Below are positions 11,352 to 23,800 of a stretch of DNA of 64,000 nucleotides, piece by piece; position 1 is the first letter of the stretch; each line of letters starts with the position of its first letter. A model generated the notes under the pieces. It made no database searches, was not told the origin of the DNA, and was given only the letters and a program-made list of their open reading frames with translations. The stretch is from Bubalus kerabau (taxonomy: Eukaryota > Chordata > Mammalia > Artiodactyla > Bovidae), in contig NC_073643.1 of the NCBI RefSeq assembly GCF_029407905.1, positions 29,044,001-29,108,000 of the forward strand, written 5' to 3'. The position numbers and the translations under genes are program-made.

Positions 11352-13636
11352 ATCATAAATAGAGAAAGCTCTTTTTATCAGTTCCAAACTTAATAATCCA
11401 ATTATGATCCAAAACCCCAATTTGGAAGTTCTTTGTGAGTTCAGATATATTTCTTCAAAAGAAGAATGTTTGAAGTCACAGTTAGAGTCCTCATCCAGGT
11501 AATAAAGATCAACCATGCTTACCTGAAGTGTGAAACTCAGTGAAGAGTCAGAGGGGTTCACAATTAGTTAAACATCTCTTTAGGGGGAAATACATTGAAT
11601 CCTAGTCTGTGAAGCAGGGAGCGGCTCTGTCTTCCAGAGCTTTCTTCTTTTGGGGGTAAGATTAAGATACTCTCTTTGAAGTGCCCTAGTCTCAAGTTAT
11701 AAAGTGGTTCCTAAGAGCTGAAAGAGAGGTTTTAGCAGATTGGAGAGGGAAGACCACAAGTATGACTTTGGTGAAGCCCAGAATATGCAGGTTCGAGGAT
11801 GGGGTTCACCAGTTCCAGTTAGTATAGACTCACACACACTCCACTCTGGACTCATTCCCTTTGTCTGCCTTTCTGTCCCAGTTATTGCATCTCTTTACAA
11901 AATAATAGTAGTGTTAGGAGAAGTCTATAAAGCCATTTTGTAGGTTAAAAGCAGCTGAATATTTTGCTAGCTCATGTGGTTCTACCTAATTAGAATGGCA
12001 GGAGTAACAAGTATTGAATGCTTACTATGAGCCAGACATTACCTAATTTGAATTTTCCAAAGAGGAGTGATGTGTTGGTACTGTTGTCATTTCCCATTTA
12101 CATAGGAGAAAATGGAAGCTTGATGAAAAATTAATGAATTTGCCAAAATCCATACAGACCTATTGAGCTAGTATTTTAACTTAGGCTTTTGCTCTTGAGT
12201 AGTCTGAGCTCATGAAATAAGATTTAACAGCATCTCCTCTATCCACCAAGCCTTAGAGTAAATTGCAGAAGTGGGTCCACAGTTGTCATTCCTAAAAACA
12301 AAAAAGGAAAGCTCATTTTTTCATCATACCATCACCCCCTAGTTTTGTTCTTTTTCCACCGAGTTCTGAGAGAAAAAGGAAAAGGCATTATCAGAATTTT
12401 TGCAGCAGAAAGAGCTTTAAAATTCATAGCCAGAACTCTTCTCCAAGAGTTACTGAGAAGGATTATCATTACAAAGGCAGGTCAGGGGTCTGGGGAGTGA
12501 TGGGGAGTAACCAGGGAGTTTTGGGGTGCTGTCCACCCTGTGCATCCTGGACAGGAGTGGGGCTGGTAGCTAGGAGGGAGGGAACAGCCAGAGCCTCTTG
12601 CCTCCTGCACATTCCTTCTCCTGTTACCTTCCCTGCAACCACTGATGAGTCAGTTAAAGGTCTTTCTGTCTGTTCCAGATGTCAGAATCTGACTTGACTG
12701 GTCTTTGAAAAAGCGAGAGTTATTGGAAATATCCTCAGACATTTCACTGAATCAAAGGGGAAGGTTTTGAATAGCAGACCTCATGAAGAGTCTTAATCAA
12801 GGAAGCTCTGAGCCCTCAGAAACCTAGGGTTTCTCTAGGGCGCCAGGGCTGATTGACTGCCTCAAGTCCTCCTTGTTTCTCCAAACCCACGTTCTTAAGA
12901 GAAAGTTATCTAATAGGCCCATCCTTGGACCAGGCTGTCAGTATCCATCAGCCATGGCCAGGGAGCAGGATCCTTTAACACAGAAATGAATGTTGGGGGA
13001 GGAGACAGGTCTACTCAGAGCTGTGTCCTGAGATGGGAGAATCACTGCGGAGGGCCTGTGAAACCCCAGGAGTTCTCCATTAGCAAGGGGATCTCTGTAC
13101 TGTGTAATAGCTCTGTGCAGGTTTATCTCCTTCTTCAGCAGAGTACAGGATATCATTGAACTTTGCCCCTCTTGTGAGCCTGGTTGGACAAGACACTCAC
13201 TAAATGCTAATTGAGTAAATGAATTCTGTAGACCTTGACTTTTGTTTGGCAAGGCCAAAAATAAAAATAGGTAGCATTTATGGACATAGGATTTCCCACC
13301 AGGGCTGAAGGATGAAAAAGAGAGAAATAATGATATAGTGGAAAGAACAAAGGGGAAAAAAAAGAGAGAAAAGTAGAATACCAAGAAAGGAATGCCAGAG
13401 AGGAGGGTAGCATTGTTCTGGTTGTTCAGCAAGAAAAAGCCTGTGGTTCTGATGCCATCTTTTCTTAGGAAATGGGACATGACCAAGACATGGTTCATAT
13501 TTTCAAATATTTTTAAAGAGTATTTTATAGTATTTTCAAATATGTTGAAATGTTTTTTTAAAATAAAAACTTCAGTAGATTTTTTTAAGTTAACTATCAA
13601 AATTATAACTGGATTTCACATTCTGTTCCCAAACAG

Positions 13637-13752
13637 AGCCTACAATAGCTCCATCTCAAGTTTCTGCAAATAGCCTATCTTCCTCAGAAATTGAAGTTTC
13701 ATGGAATGCCATTCCTTGGAAATTGAGCAATGGACATTTACTTGGTTATGAG
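13637..13752 (+). CDS. CNTN3: CNTN3 exon: first half of FN3 domain 3
   Basis: It completes a Glu codon and encodes EPTIAPSQVSANSLSSSEIE, then VSWNAIPWKLSNGHLLGYE. The B-strand Trp and the LSNGHLLGYE loop are characteristic. The acceptor is ccaaacag|AG; a second AG two bases further on would break the frame and is unlikely to be used. The donor is GAG|GTAATA, phase 0. A 13.6-kb intron follows. Confidence 0.92.
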
Positions 13753-14903
13753 GTAATATCTTTTAAAATTAATTAGCTCATGTATGAATGTTGGCAGACT
13801 ACTTTGCTTTCGTTTACAAGTCTTTATAGTAATGCAATCTTAGCTAAAGTCTGACTTTGGATATTGTTCCCTGTGACTATCAACATATATTGATTTTAAC
13901 TCAACCAATTGAATGAAAATAACTTTAGCATGGTAGAAAAGAAAATAATAATAAAGTGAAAGGAAATAATGTATCCCGTGGGCCTGATCTTTTAGCTGGA
14001 TTGACAAAAAATAAGACTGAATTGTAGTGTTTAAGTTCATAGGATGATTGTGACGACAGGTAAATCAAGCTCCAGTGCTTTGGCTTATTTTCTTGGTGGA
14101 CTTGTTGCTTCTGGGCTCTGAAGAAGCCAGCTGTGTAGAATATAATTCTTGCCTTCAAATAATTGTCTTTGGTGAAAGAAGATGAATGGTGTGAAATAGG
14201 ATAACACACAACCAAATGCCATGAAGATCAGACTAGGTCACACAGAGTGGCTGAGGGCTGAGAGACCTTGAAAGGCTTCATAAGGACATTCAGGTTTAAC
14301 AGAAAAAGTAAGGAAACATAGAGAAAGTGGAAACATTCCAGACTGAGCATGGCACTTTGGAGGAATGGAAGGAGTAGCGGTCTGCCTGTGGAAGTTGGTT
14401 TCAGGTGAAGAAAAGAAAACTACAGTGGGGCCAGGTCCCAGATGGCCATAACTGTTAAGAAGAACCATTCTGACTGGGCCCCATGTTTAGGAGGGAGCCG
14501 TTAGGGAGAACTGAAAACAAATGGGCAAAGAATGGACAAGATAAAAAGTTCAGTCTTCAGATTTCTCTGCTACTTTGTAGTAGCCGTCGTTGTGATTTCA
14601 CCTCCACCCCCAGCCATCTGCTTAGGAAGCTTCTCTCATGCTTCTAATTCCTGATTCCGTGGCAGGTTTACATACAGCACATGTTTGCAGTACAGGACCA
14701 TGTACCCTGCCACCTGCCAACATACCCTCAAATGATTACACCAGGGTGGCCAAAAGGTGGATCAAAGGCAACTGCCCATGGACAGGTCAGCTGAACTAAG
14801 TCAGATTCTTGTATGATGTCTTGAAGCAAGCAACACAGAGGTTGTGTTTAGTGAGAGTGATGCCATGATATGTCAAATTTAGGACCCAGGTCAGACTTGC
14901 CAA

Positions 14904-15122
14904 GTGAAAGTGAGAAAGAGTTAGTCGCTCAGTTGTGTCCAGCTCTCTTTGAGACGCTGTGGACCATAGGGTCCCAGGCCCCTCTGTCCGTGGGATTCTC
15001 CAAGCAAGAATATTGGAGTGGGTTGCCATTTCCTTCTCCAGGGGATCTTCCTGACTCAGGGATCAAACCCAGGTCTCCTGCATTGTAGATGGATTCTTTA
15101 CCATCTCAGCCCCCTGGAAGCC
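14904..15122 (-). mobile_element. Bov-tA SINE
   Basis: Reverse copy from gtgaaagtgagaaagagtta to ccatctcagccccctggaag. Confidence 0.85.
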
Positions 15123-15187
15123 CAGTGAAGGCCATTAGGATATAGAACAAAGAAGTTCTACAGGGACAAGATGAAGCAGACATACTC

Positions 15188-15294
15188 TGCTGCTGCTGCT
15201 AAGTCACTTTGGTCATGTCCGACTCTGTGTGACCCCATGGACGGCAGCCCACCAGGCTCCCCCGTCCCTGGGATTCTCCAGGCAAGAACACTGA
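15188..15294 (-). mobile_element. BovA2-type SINE, partial
   Basis: Starts with a CTG tail (ctgctgctgctaagtcac) and breaks off at caggcaagaacactg. Confidence 0.8.
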
Positions 15295-16059
15295 TGCAAC
15301 CCTAAAAAAATGCAGGAGACAAGGACCCACGGAGCCTTAAAGAACAGAACAGAATAGCTCTTTGACAGCACCCAGTACTCAAGTTGGCTGTGTTCTTTCT
15401 CATAATATCACCTTGTCCTTCTTTTCAGTCAACTTTCTTTACAAGTGAACTTCCAAGAGTTCCAGGTCCTTGTAACCAAACAAGCAGTGACTTGAGTAAG
15501 CACTAATGACAAAGTCAAGAAAGGATAAGCTAGAGCAGTGGTGTTCAAAGGAGGCCCCATAGGCCATCTTGCCCACAATTACCTGACTTTTTGCTGAAGA
15601 TGAGTCCCCAGAATCATCCCTGGACCCACTGAACCCACACATCTAGAGACAGATGTCATGAATGTGAATTTTTAGTGAGTACCCATAGGGAAATATCTTC
15701 CTGCACACTATGTATAGGAGGCCCTGGTCTTGGCACAGTGACCCTTGATCAGAGACAGAGCTGTTCAGCTTAAGGAAGGTAAAATGATATTGAAGAAGCA
15801 AAACACCACATACATATAGAAGAGCAACTTGGTTAGCATATTAAAGGGAGCCAGGAACATTTGGATGAAAAATTCCTGTAATTCCCTAGCAGTGAATGGA
15901 AGCAGTGAAAGATAGTGGACAACCAATAGTAGCTCCCCCATAATTAGAGAAGTGGCATTGACAGGGAAGGTAGGTGGGATAGAAGAACACAGATGTACTA
16001 GTATAGTTCTGAGGTCAAATCTGTGCCAGATTCCAACCCTGCCTTTCCCTTTGCTGCAA

Positions 16060-16205
16060 AAGTGATGTAAATTCTGTGAGCCTTACTTTTATCACCTGCA
16101 GAGTGGGAACAATGGACCTAACCTAACTAGGATTTTGAGAACATAAACTGTGATTAGATACTTGTGCATCTCACAGTTTCTGGCTCATATTAGTAACCAA
16201 TGAAG
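16060..16205. repeat. MIR-like relic
   Basis: tctgtgagccttacttttat, cacctgcagagtgggaacaa and catctcacagtttctggctc follow the MIR pattern. Confidence 0.45.
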
Positions 16206-16853
16206 AAGCATGAGCCATATTCCCAAAGAATTTTGAGGTATAAATTTATAGATTTCTCCCCAGTAAATATTCTCAAACAGTTCTTCAACTCCAAGCTCTT
16301 TTGCCTCAGGAGAGTTTGTGACAGCTATTAAGATGGGACCACCTGTGAGATTCCTTCCTTCCTGGCTTTGTTTCCAAAGCTCAGGCCTTTAAGCAGATTA
16401 TTTCATGTATCCTAGAGAGTGAGGAGAGAGAAAATGCCACAGAGGAAAAAAATGCAAGAGAAATTTCAGGTGATTTTGGAAGAAACAAAAATCTTAGGCT
16501 TACGAAGTCCTGTGGGTCCTATCACTTTCTCCCTGGCAGTGCCGAGGGTGATGGTGAGACCACAGAAGGGAACAGATGAGCTTCCTATACTCAACAAGGA
16601 CTTATTCCCCCAGCATGGCAGAATTGCTGGGCCTACAGGGATCAAACAGTTTAACAGTAAGTTATCTTGGCAAGGCTTTGGGAAGGGAACACCAGGAGTG
16701 ATTGAAGTCAAGCAGGATATGAAATTCAATGTTAAATCAGATTTACTTAGAGAAAATAAATGAGCTCATCGTACATCCCTCCAACAGGAGACTGAGGTAC
16801 ACCTTCCCCGTTCAATAACTTTGTCCTTTACAAACTCTGTGTGTGTGTTTCAG

Positions 16854-16979
16854 TGTGTGTTAGTCATTCAGTCATGCCCGACTCTTTGCGACCCCATGGA
16901 CTGTAGCCTACCAGGCTCCTCCGTCCATGGGATTTTCTAGGCAAGGATACTGGATTGGCTTGCCATTTCCTTCTCCAGG
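16854..16979 (-). mobile_element. Bov-tA SINE, truncated
   Basis: tgtgtgttagtcattcagtc to ttgccatttccttctccagg, with no tRNA-like head. Confidence 0.8.
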
Positions 16980-17354
16980 GTACACTCTATGACAGGGGCA
17001 TAATTCTCGACCTGGTTGTAGCTTGTGAAATACTTAAGAGAAATAAATAAGAGACTATATATAAATGAGGTTTGTAGGTTTCCAAGGGCCACAGGAGTAT
17101 TATCAGTCACTGGTGATTGTCTTACAGCTTGAAGGCAGGTAGATGTTGATGTTAGAATATGTCAGTTTAAGCAGATCAGGAGTCATCCAGATAAGCAACT
17201 CTATAAAAAAAGAGAATTATACTGCTGTGGCTCAGGTCAGGAAAGAGAGGTTGATTGAACAAGAGAGAAAACCAAAGAATCCATGTAGTTCCAGGATAGT
17301 TATCTTGTTAAGTTCACACCATTTTTGAATTAGACAAACCTGCATTCAAATCCA

Positions 17355-17475
17355 CTAGAGTAGAATACAGTCTCCATCAGGGACAAGAAACCCTGCCTGT
17401 TTGCTCACTTATGTATCCCAGGTGCCAGCAGTTGTATCCAGCACAGAGGAAGTTTGCAGAAAGCTCATGGTGACT
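17355..17475 (+). repeat. L2-type 3' end relic
   Basis: tctccatcagggacaagaaa...tatgtatcccaggtgccag...agaaagctcatggtgactg fits a diverged L2 terminus. Confidence 0.45.
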
Positions 17476-17966
17476 GAAGAAATACAATTTCAGCTCCATT
17501 ATCTTATTGCTCTTTGGCCTTGAGCACGTGATGAATGTTCTCCAAGGCCCTATTAAAATAAAGATAATAGTAAATAACTCACAGCATCATTGGAGAAGTT
17601 TTAAATGAGATAAAGCAGCTTGCGAAAATGGGCCAAAGAGACTTTGAGAGCTTCTGCTTTTCTGTTTTTGCATATTGGGCTTTGGGATAAGATTTCACTG
17701 GAAGGAAAATTTTGAAAACCAGTGAAGTAGTATAGAAACACATAGCACAGTCTTGAGCATGGGACTCAGTACTGTTGTCTGTGTTGCTACTGGTGTTGCC
17801 ATTGGCGAGGAGAGCAAAAAAAATGAGGAACTGATGAGCAAATGGAAATTGCCTTGAATTAATTATAGCATCTTGCCTATAAAGAGTAGCAAACTTAACA
17901 TCCACATAAAGCCTGAGTACAGTATTGAAAGGAAACAACTAGTGAAAATTTCCCCCCCAAGGGCTT

Positions 17967-18186
17967 GCATGTGCTGGGTGTGCTCAGTGGTGTCTGACTC
18001 TTTGAGACCCAATGGACTATGGCCACCAGGCTTCTCTGTCCATGGGATTTCCCAGGCAAGAATACTGGACTAGGTTGTCATTTCCTCCTCCAGGGGATCA
18101 TCCTGACCCAGGGATTGAACCCTCATCTCTTGAATCTCCTGCATTGGCAGGTGGATTCTTTATCACTAATGCCCCCTGGGAACTCC
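17967..18186 (-). mobile_element. Bov-tA SINE, diverged
   Basis: gtgctgggtgtgctcagtgg to tatcactaatgccccctggg; full length with several changes. Confidence 0.8.
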
Positions 18187-18830
18187 CCAAGGGTTTGGTG
18201 TGTATGAAAAGAAAGAAACAAGAAAGAAAGAAACACTCTGTGCAACAACTTAAGACATAGTGTATATAATTGTGCCAAGATAGAAATACGTATTTTCATA
18301 GTCTCAGTAATGATTTAAACAGTAACCTGGAAGAATAAATGACTTAGCTGAGTATTTAATTAGCAGTCGTGTGGCTAACTTTCTGGGTTGCAGTTTCCCC
18401 AATATATCTTCGCAATTGTTAATAGCTCCTGCCTTCCTCTCATCTCAGTGGGGGTTGATCATGTGCCATGGGGCGTGCTGAGCACACATCATCATTAGCA
18501 GCTAGACTAATTTTTTTTTTTTTTCTGATTTGACCAAGAAGTCGTTGAGGAGCTCATTTCCCTGGGCTCCAATTTATTTCATCTTCTAACCACAACACTC
18601 AGGCTCAGATCTTTTCTTGTGCCCCTTTTTGTAGAAACAACAGATAAGAACAAGATAAAGAGGAGACAGATGGTTTAAATTCATGGGTAGTAGGTGCCTG
18701 AGAAACAAAAGCTCCAAAGTTCTATTTTGGTACATACAGTCCATTTCTTTACAGTCATTTTGTGTCTTGAGAAAATAAAACTTGGGAGAATAATCTTGAA
18801 AAGCAATGGGAAAAGCTATATTGTGAAATA

Positions 18831-19021
18831 GTGTGTGTGTGTGTGCACGCATGCGTGCACACACACACGCTCAGCTGTGTTGGACTCCTTGTTACCCCAT
18901 GGACAGGATACTGGAGTAGGTTGCCATTTCCTACTCCAGGGAATCTTTTCGACCCAGAGATTGAACCCAAGTCTCCTGAATTGGCAGGCAGATTCTTTAC
19001 CACTGAGGCACCTGGGAAGCA
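18831..19021 (-). mobile_element. Bov-tA SINE preceded by a GT/AC palindromic microsatellite
   Basis: The SINE runs from about 18868 (cgctcagctgtgttggactc) to 19021 (tgaggcacctgggaagc). The 3' tail side adjoins the alternating GT/AC block at 18831-18868. Confidence 0.8.
18835..18868. repeat. 34-bp perfect palindrome of alternating purine-pyrimidine
   Basis: GT repeats turn into AC repeats through gtgcacgcatgcgtgcac. The two 17-base arms pair without mismatch around a centre between 18851 and 18852. Confidence 0.9.
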
Positions 19022-19649
19022 TTTTGAAATATTACAGGTAAGCATATTTTGAGAGGGGAGCTAGTAGATTTTTTTTTTTAATATTTGACAGAGGAACATA
19101 ACTTGGGCAGTGAAGGGGTGGGGGACCTAGTAGATTTTTGTTGTTGTTGCCAGGAGAATATAACTAAAAAATGTATACAGAAGGCCAAACTGAAACTTCA
19201 CTGATATCTCTGTTCAGCCTCCTGTTGTAAACAGCTATATGGAATATATTTAGCTCCCACTATTTTAATTAGAATAGGAAAAGATGTTAAATACTTTGAA
19301 TTCTTTTTGAATATAAAATTTCTACTGGCAAAACTGAAAACATATAGACAGAGTCTGATTCCTTACAATCAGGCAAAGAATTAACTTCATTCTAGAACGA
19401 AGAGTCACAGGTACATAGGAAAATTGGATAGAGACAATTCAAACCCTTTTAAGTAAATAGAAAGCTGACAAAAAATGAAGTGAGTAAATAAAAAGCAGAC
19501 TGTTAAGAGGTAACGGAAGGATTTGTTATGCTGGAGAGAGCAGTAAGTATGTGTGTGAGTGAGGGTTGCCCAAACAAAGCAGGGTTTGTTATTAGGCACA
19601 TATTGTCCTTACCAAACTGTGACTCACTCAGCATTGAGAGACTAAATAC

Positions 19650-20340
19650 CCCAGCCTCTCTTACCTGGCACCAGCCCATCTCCTGGCTTCTCTGTTTCTA
19701 TACTCAGGTTTGGCTGCTCACCTCTCAAAAGGTCAAGAGACAAGTGCTGGTAGGAACGGAAAGGTTGCTTTATTCAGGAGGCCGGCAACCTGGGGAGATG
19801 GCAAACCGATTCTGAAGATTCTGCTCGACAGTCAAGTTTTTAAAGGGAGAATCTTTTGGGGAGGGGGTCAGAGCCTTCATCTATCTTCGTCATGTGCAGA
19901 CTGTTTTCTAATTGGTTGGTGGTGAGGTAACAGGGAAGTACTCCAGGAATCTTGTGCTCCTCCTTCACCTGGGTGAGGGGGAGGGTGGTGCTAAGTTCCT
20001 GCAGAAGAACTCAGAGGTATTGTTAAGTATATTTCTTGAGGACCCTGCGCCTCCACTCCACTTCCATGCACTGTTATTTCTTTACTGCTTCTCCTTAGTT
20101 TCTGCATTTCCTCTCTTTCCTGATAAGCAACTATTTGAATCTGACCTTTGGAAATCAGGGAAGGTCAAGGAAGTTAAATGAAACTATCTTCTGCAAACAA
20201 GAAATAGGGGACACAGAAAGGATTTGTACCTGGAGGGTCCCACAGCGTCCTGCTCCATCTCGTCTCCATCCAGTGAGAAGCCAGAGAGAGGATCAGAGAG
20301 CCTGGCATGCAGTTCTCACAAGTCAGCCCCCCAGGAACTG
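19650..20340 (-). mobile_element. Candidate solitary endogenous-retrovirus LTR
   Basis: On the - strand the stretch ccggcctcctgaataaagca (AATAAA at 19774-19769) has the typical polyadenylation region of an LTR. The surrounding 0.7 kb is more G-C-rich than its neighbours and open in several frames by chance. No gag, pol or env sequence is seen. The ends were not resolved and no family could be assigned. Confidence 0.4.
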
Positions 20341-21010
20341 AGTGCCAAGCAGGGAAGAGCTGCCAGGGAACCCCTAAAGAAGAGCAGAAGATAGATCTGG
20401 ATTTGTCTTCTTAAACACCATCGAATGCATTTGCCTGCCTGATATTTATTGAAATGTGTTTTGTCTGGCAGCTAAGATGAAATATGTCTCCCTGAAAATC
20501 TAGAAGTATGCACAAAATTATTTTGGTCTATTAAAACTGCATTTCTGACAATACCTGTACTTTAATGGCTTAAAAAGGTGCCATTTTTCAATACATTATT
20601 TTCATAAACTGCATTTGGTTTAAGGTTAAGTGAAATCTGTGATGCCATAATATGAAGGACTCCTCACTGCAAGAACATTAGTTTTTGGAATAACCACATT
20701 ACTTGCAGGAATAGAGATAGCATTTAAAATGCTGACATTCCTCAAGTTTGCTTCTGTTTACCTACCCAGATCAAAATATATTGGCTTGTGAACTGGTGTT
20801 ACGGTTCTAAAGAAAAAAATTATTATCTCATCAAGAAATTGGAGTCCCAGTGTTTTATAGGCACATACAGTATTAGGACTTGAGTAACTAACTTGATGAA
20901 TTAAAGGAGAAAAAATATCCATCTCTGTTCTATCCACAGAACAGTTCTGACATGAAAAATGTGTTTTTTTTTTCTTTTTTCTCTACACCAGCCTGTTCTC
21001 TGATACCAGC

Positions 21011-21228
21011 AGCTATGCTGTGCTTAGTTGCTCAGTCATGTACAACTCTTTGCGACCCCATGAACTGTATGGAGCCACCAGGCTCATCTGTCCATGGGAT
21101 TCTCCAGGCAAGAGTACTACAGTGGGTTGCCATGCCTTCCTCCAGGGGATCGTCCCAACCCAGGGATTGAACCCAGGTCTCCCACATTGCAGGCAGATTG
21201 TTAACTGTCTGAGTCACCAGGGAAGCCC
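21011..21228 (-). mobile_element. Bov-tA SINE with 11-bp target-site duplication
   Basis: A full reverse copy flanked by ctgataccagc at 21000-21010 and 21229-21239. Confidence 0.9.
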
Positions 21229-21308
21229 CTGATACCAGCTAGGTGTCCCAAAATACAATTCAATTCTGACACTGTACGAGGAGTTAGCTTCAGATACTAT
21301 AAGGCTTA

Positions 21309-21461
21309 CTGGGTTGGGAAGATTTCCTGGAGAAGAGAATGGCTACCCACTCCGATATTCTTGCCTGGAGAATTCTGTGGACAGAGGAGCCTGGCTGGCT
21401 ACAGTCCATGGGATCGAAAAGAGTAGGACATGACTGAACGACTGACGCTTTCACTTTCCTA
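21309..21461 (+). mobile_element. Bov-tA SINE, 5'-truncated
   Basis: ctgggttgggaagatttcct ... actgaacgactgacgctttc in forward orientation, lacking the tRNA-like head. Confidence 0.8.
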
Positions 21462-21808
21462 CAGGTTAAGTGTTCAGTCCCACAAGACTGGTACCCACCA
21501 CACACAAACATAGATGCCATCAGTCCAGGTCTCCTCTGGTCAACTAGGGGGGTTACCACAACCCCCTCCTTGGGTTTGAGAACTTGCTAGAATGGCTCAC
21601 AAAACTCAGGAAAGTACTTTGCTTACCATTATCCATTTAGCATAAAGGATACAACTCAGGAACAGCTAAGTAGAAGAGATGCCTAGGGTGAGGTTCGTGA
21701 GAAGGGGCACAGGGCTTCCATGCCCTTCGCATGCCCTCCACTCTCCCAGCGCCTCAATATGTTCAGTTACTAGGAAGCCCTCAAACCTTGTCAGTTAGGG
21801 TTTCTTAT

Positions 21809-22017
21809 GGAGGCTTGGTAGCGCTAGGGGTAAAGAACCTGCCTGCCAGTGCAGGAGACGTGAGATGTGGGTTCGATCCCTAGGTTGGGAAGATCCCCTG
21901 GGGGAGAAAATGGCAACCCACTCCAGTTTGCCTGGGAAACCCCATGAACAGAGGAGCCTGGCAGGCTACAGTCAACAGAGTTGCAAAGAGTCAGAGACAA
22001 CTAAAGCAACTTAGCAC
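21809..22017 (+). mobile_element. Bov-tA SINE
   Basis: Forward copy with B-box-like gttcgatccc and body ending gacaactaaagcaacttagc. Confidence 0.82.
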
Positions 22018-22046
22018 TTCATTGGAAGGAAGGAAGGATTGAATCA

Positions 22047-22265
22047 TTTACCATTCAGTTCAGTTCAGTTCAGTCGGTCAGTCGTGTCCGACTCTTTGCA
22101 ACCCCATGAATCGCAGCACTCCAGGCCTCCCTGTCCATCACCAACTCCTGGAGTTCACTCAGACTCACGTCCATCGAGTCAGTGATGCCATCCAGCCATC
22201 TCATCCTCTATCATCCCCTTCTCCTCCTGCCCCTAATCCCTCACAGTATCAGAGTCTTTTCTAAT
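22047..22265 (-). mobile_element. BovB 3' end, truncated
   Basis: About 220 bp of BovB 3' terminus: the cagttcagttcagttcagtc tail at the left, then catcaccaactcctggagtt and catctcatcctct, stopping at tctaatgagtcaa. A BovA2 dimer follows almost directly. Confidence 0.85.
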
Positions 22266-22275
22266 GAGTCAATTA

Positions 22276-22553
22276 ATGGAGAAGGCAATGGCAGCCCACT
22301 CCAGTACTCCTGCTTGGAAAATCCTATGGATGGAGGAGCCTGGTAGGCTGAAGTCCATGGGGTCACGAAGAGTCGGACACGACTGAGCAACTTCACTTTC
22401 ACTTTTCACTTTCATGCATTGGAGAAGGAAATGGCAACCCACTCCAGTGTTCTTGCCTGGAGAATCCCAGGGACTGGGGAGCCTGGTGGGCTGCTGTCTA
22501 TGGGGTCTCACAGAGTCGGACATGACCGAAGTGACTTAGCAGCAGCAGCAGCA
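22276..22553 (+). mobile_element. BovA2 SINE (dimer)
   Basis: Two related units (ggagaaggcaatggcagccc and ggagaaggaaatggcaaccc) joined by cactttcacttttcactttc, ending in a CAG tail. Confidence 0.88.
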
Positions 22554-23189
22554 ACCAAATTAAATTAACCTCCAGCCTTGTGTCAGGAGGTGGGCCTCAA
22601 AGTTCCAACTCTGTAATTACAAGGTTGATGACCAATTTCCATCCTGAAGGTAACCAGGAAGGCACAATCACCAGATACCTCGTGGGCATACAATGACACC
22701 ACTTCTGACATCCTAAGGATTTGGAGGGAGGGGTGTGTCAGGAAACTCCAGCAAAGGCCAGATACATATTTCCGCTGTATCTCTGTGATGGGAAGGAGGG
22801 AGGGATTTGTAAACTGCATGTGTTTAAGTTATTTACAAATTAAACAATATTGGGTACTTGATGTGTACAAGCTTTGTACTGAGTGGCAGAGCTATGGTGA
22901 TGACTAAGACAAATCTGCCTCCTGTGCTTGATTCTACTTTAGCATCCTCCCTTCCTGCTATCTGCTGTGCCAAGGAATGCAGTTGCTACCCCTGGGGCAC
23001 ACTCCCTCCAGCAAAAACCAAGGCAGGGTCATCTACTGATGAAGGGAGTGCCCTGTACCTCTCAGGTGATGAAACAGTGTTGAGAGCCACAGTTCAGTCT
23101 TAATCACCTCTTTCTTTGGAGTAGCTTTGCCTTTTATTTTTGCTGGCTCTGAACTCACAGTGAAGCTACCACATGAAAATGTCTGTGTT

Positions 23190-23800
23190 TCTTCAGGTCT
23201 GGAAAATTCTCAGGACATTTTCTCTTTAATTGTTGCCTTTAATTGTTGGACTTTTCCTTCCGGAACTCTGGTTGGAACATTTCATTTTATTCTCAGTGTT
23301 TCTTAACTTGGCTTTCATAATTTTTGTTTCTTTCTTCATGTTCTGGAATTATCCATTCTTCTATACCTTCCAGTCTTCAGCTCAGTTCTAGGACTGACTT
23401 CTTTCTTAACACTGTATTATTCTTCAGGGGTTGGAATCCTACTTGATATTTTTCAGATTTGCCCCATCTTTTTTCTTTGTCTCCTCTTCTCATATCATAA
23501 ATTTAGTCTCTTCTTTAGTAAATGTGAACATTTTAAGTATACTTCTTTTAAGGTCATTTCAGATAAGTGTGTTATAGCTCGTCTCCTGTCGTCCAGTCTG
23601 CTGACTCTGTTTCTCGTGGGCAGAGCTCTTCCTGAGCTTTGTAGCATTTCTTTCTCTGCTCATCCTTTGCAGCTGCTGCCTTCGTGTTCTGTCAGTGTTA
23701 CACTAACTCTTTTTACACAGTTGTGTTTCCAGGACCCATTTCCTTTCTTCATCCCTGTATTGCGGTTGTGCCTAGGAAATCCAAATTAGTGTGGAGTTAT
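23190..23800 (-). mobile_element. Old L1/HAL1-type relic
   Basis: Matches by memory the L1M/HAL1 stretch that reads ggaaaattctcag...ttccggaactc...ttcttaacttggctttc. It is highly diverged, with approximate ends and no open frame. Confidence 0.5.

Larger units (their letters stand above)
10354..13636 (+). other. CNTN3 intron between FN3-2 and FN3-3
   Basis: Contains a doubled Bov-tA on + (10734-11058), a Bov-tA on - (11143-11351), an ancient repeat around 12000-12190, and an antisense open frame at 12938-13600 discussed in the findings. 11360-12000 and 12200-12930 show nothing recognisable. Confidence 0.8.

Noticed and set aside
16419..16763. 114-codon + strand frame
   Set aside because: No recognisable domain, no splice context linking it to CNTN3, and an open antisense frame overlaps it; most likely chance.
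19528..20341. Series of overlapping + frames that could suggest a gene
   Set aside because: Explained better by the candidate LTR's composition; no shared protein similarity among the frames.
22047..22553. Direct repeats that could resemble a spaced array
   Set aside because: They are BovB and BovA2 units with no regular spacers; CRISPR is not plausible in nuclear mammalian DNA.
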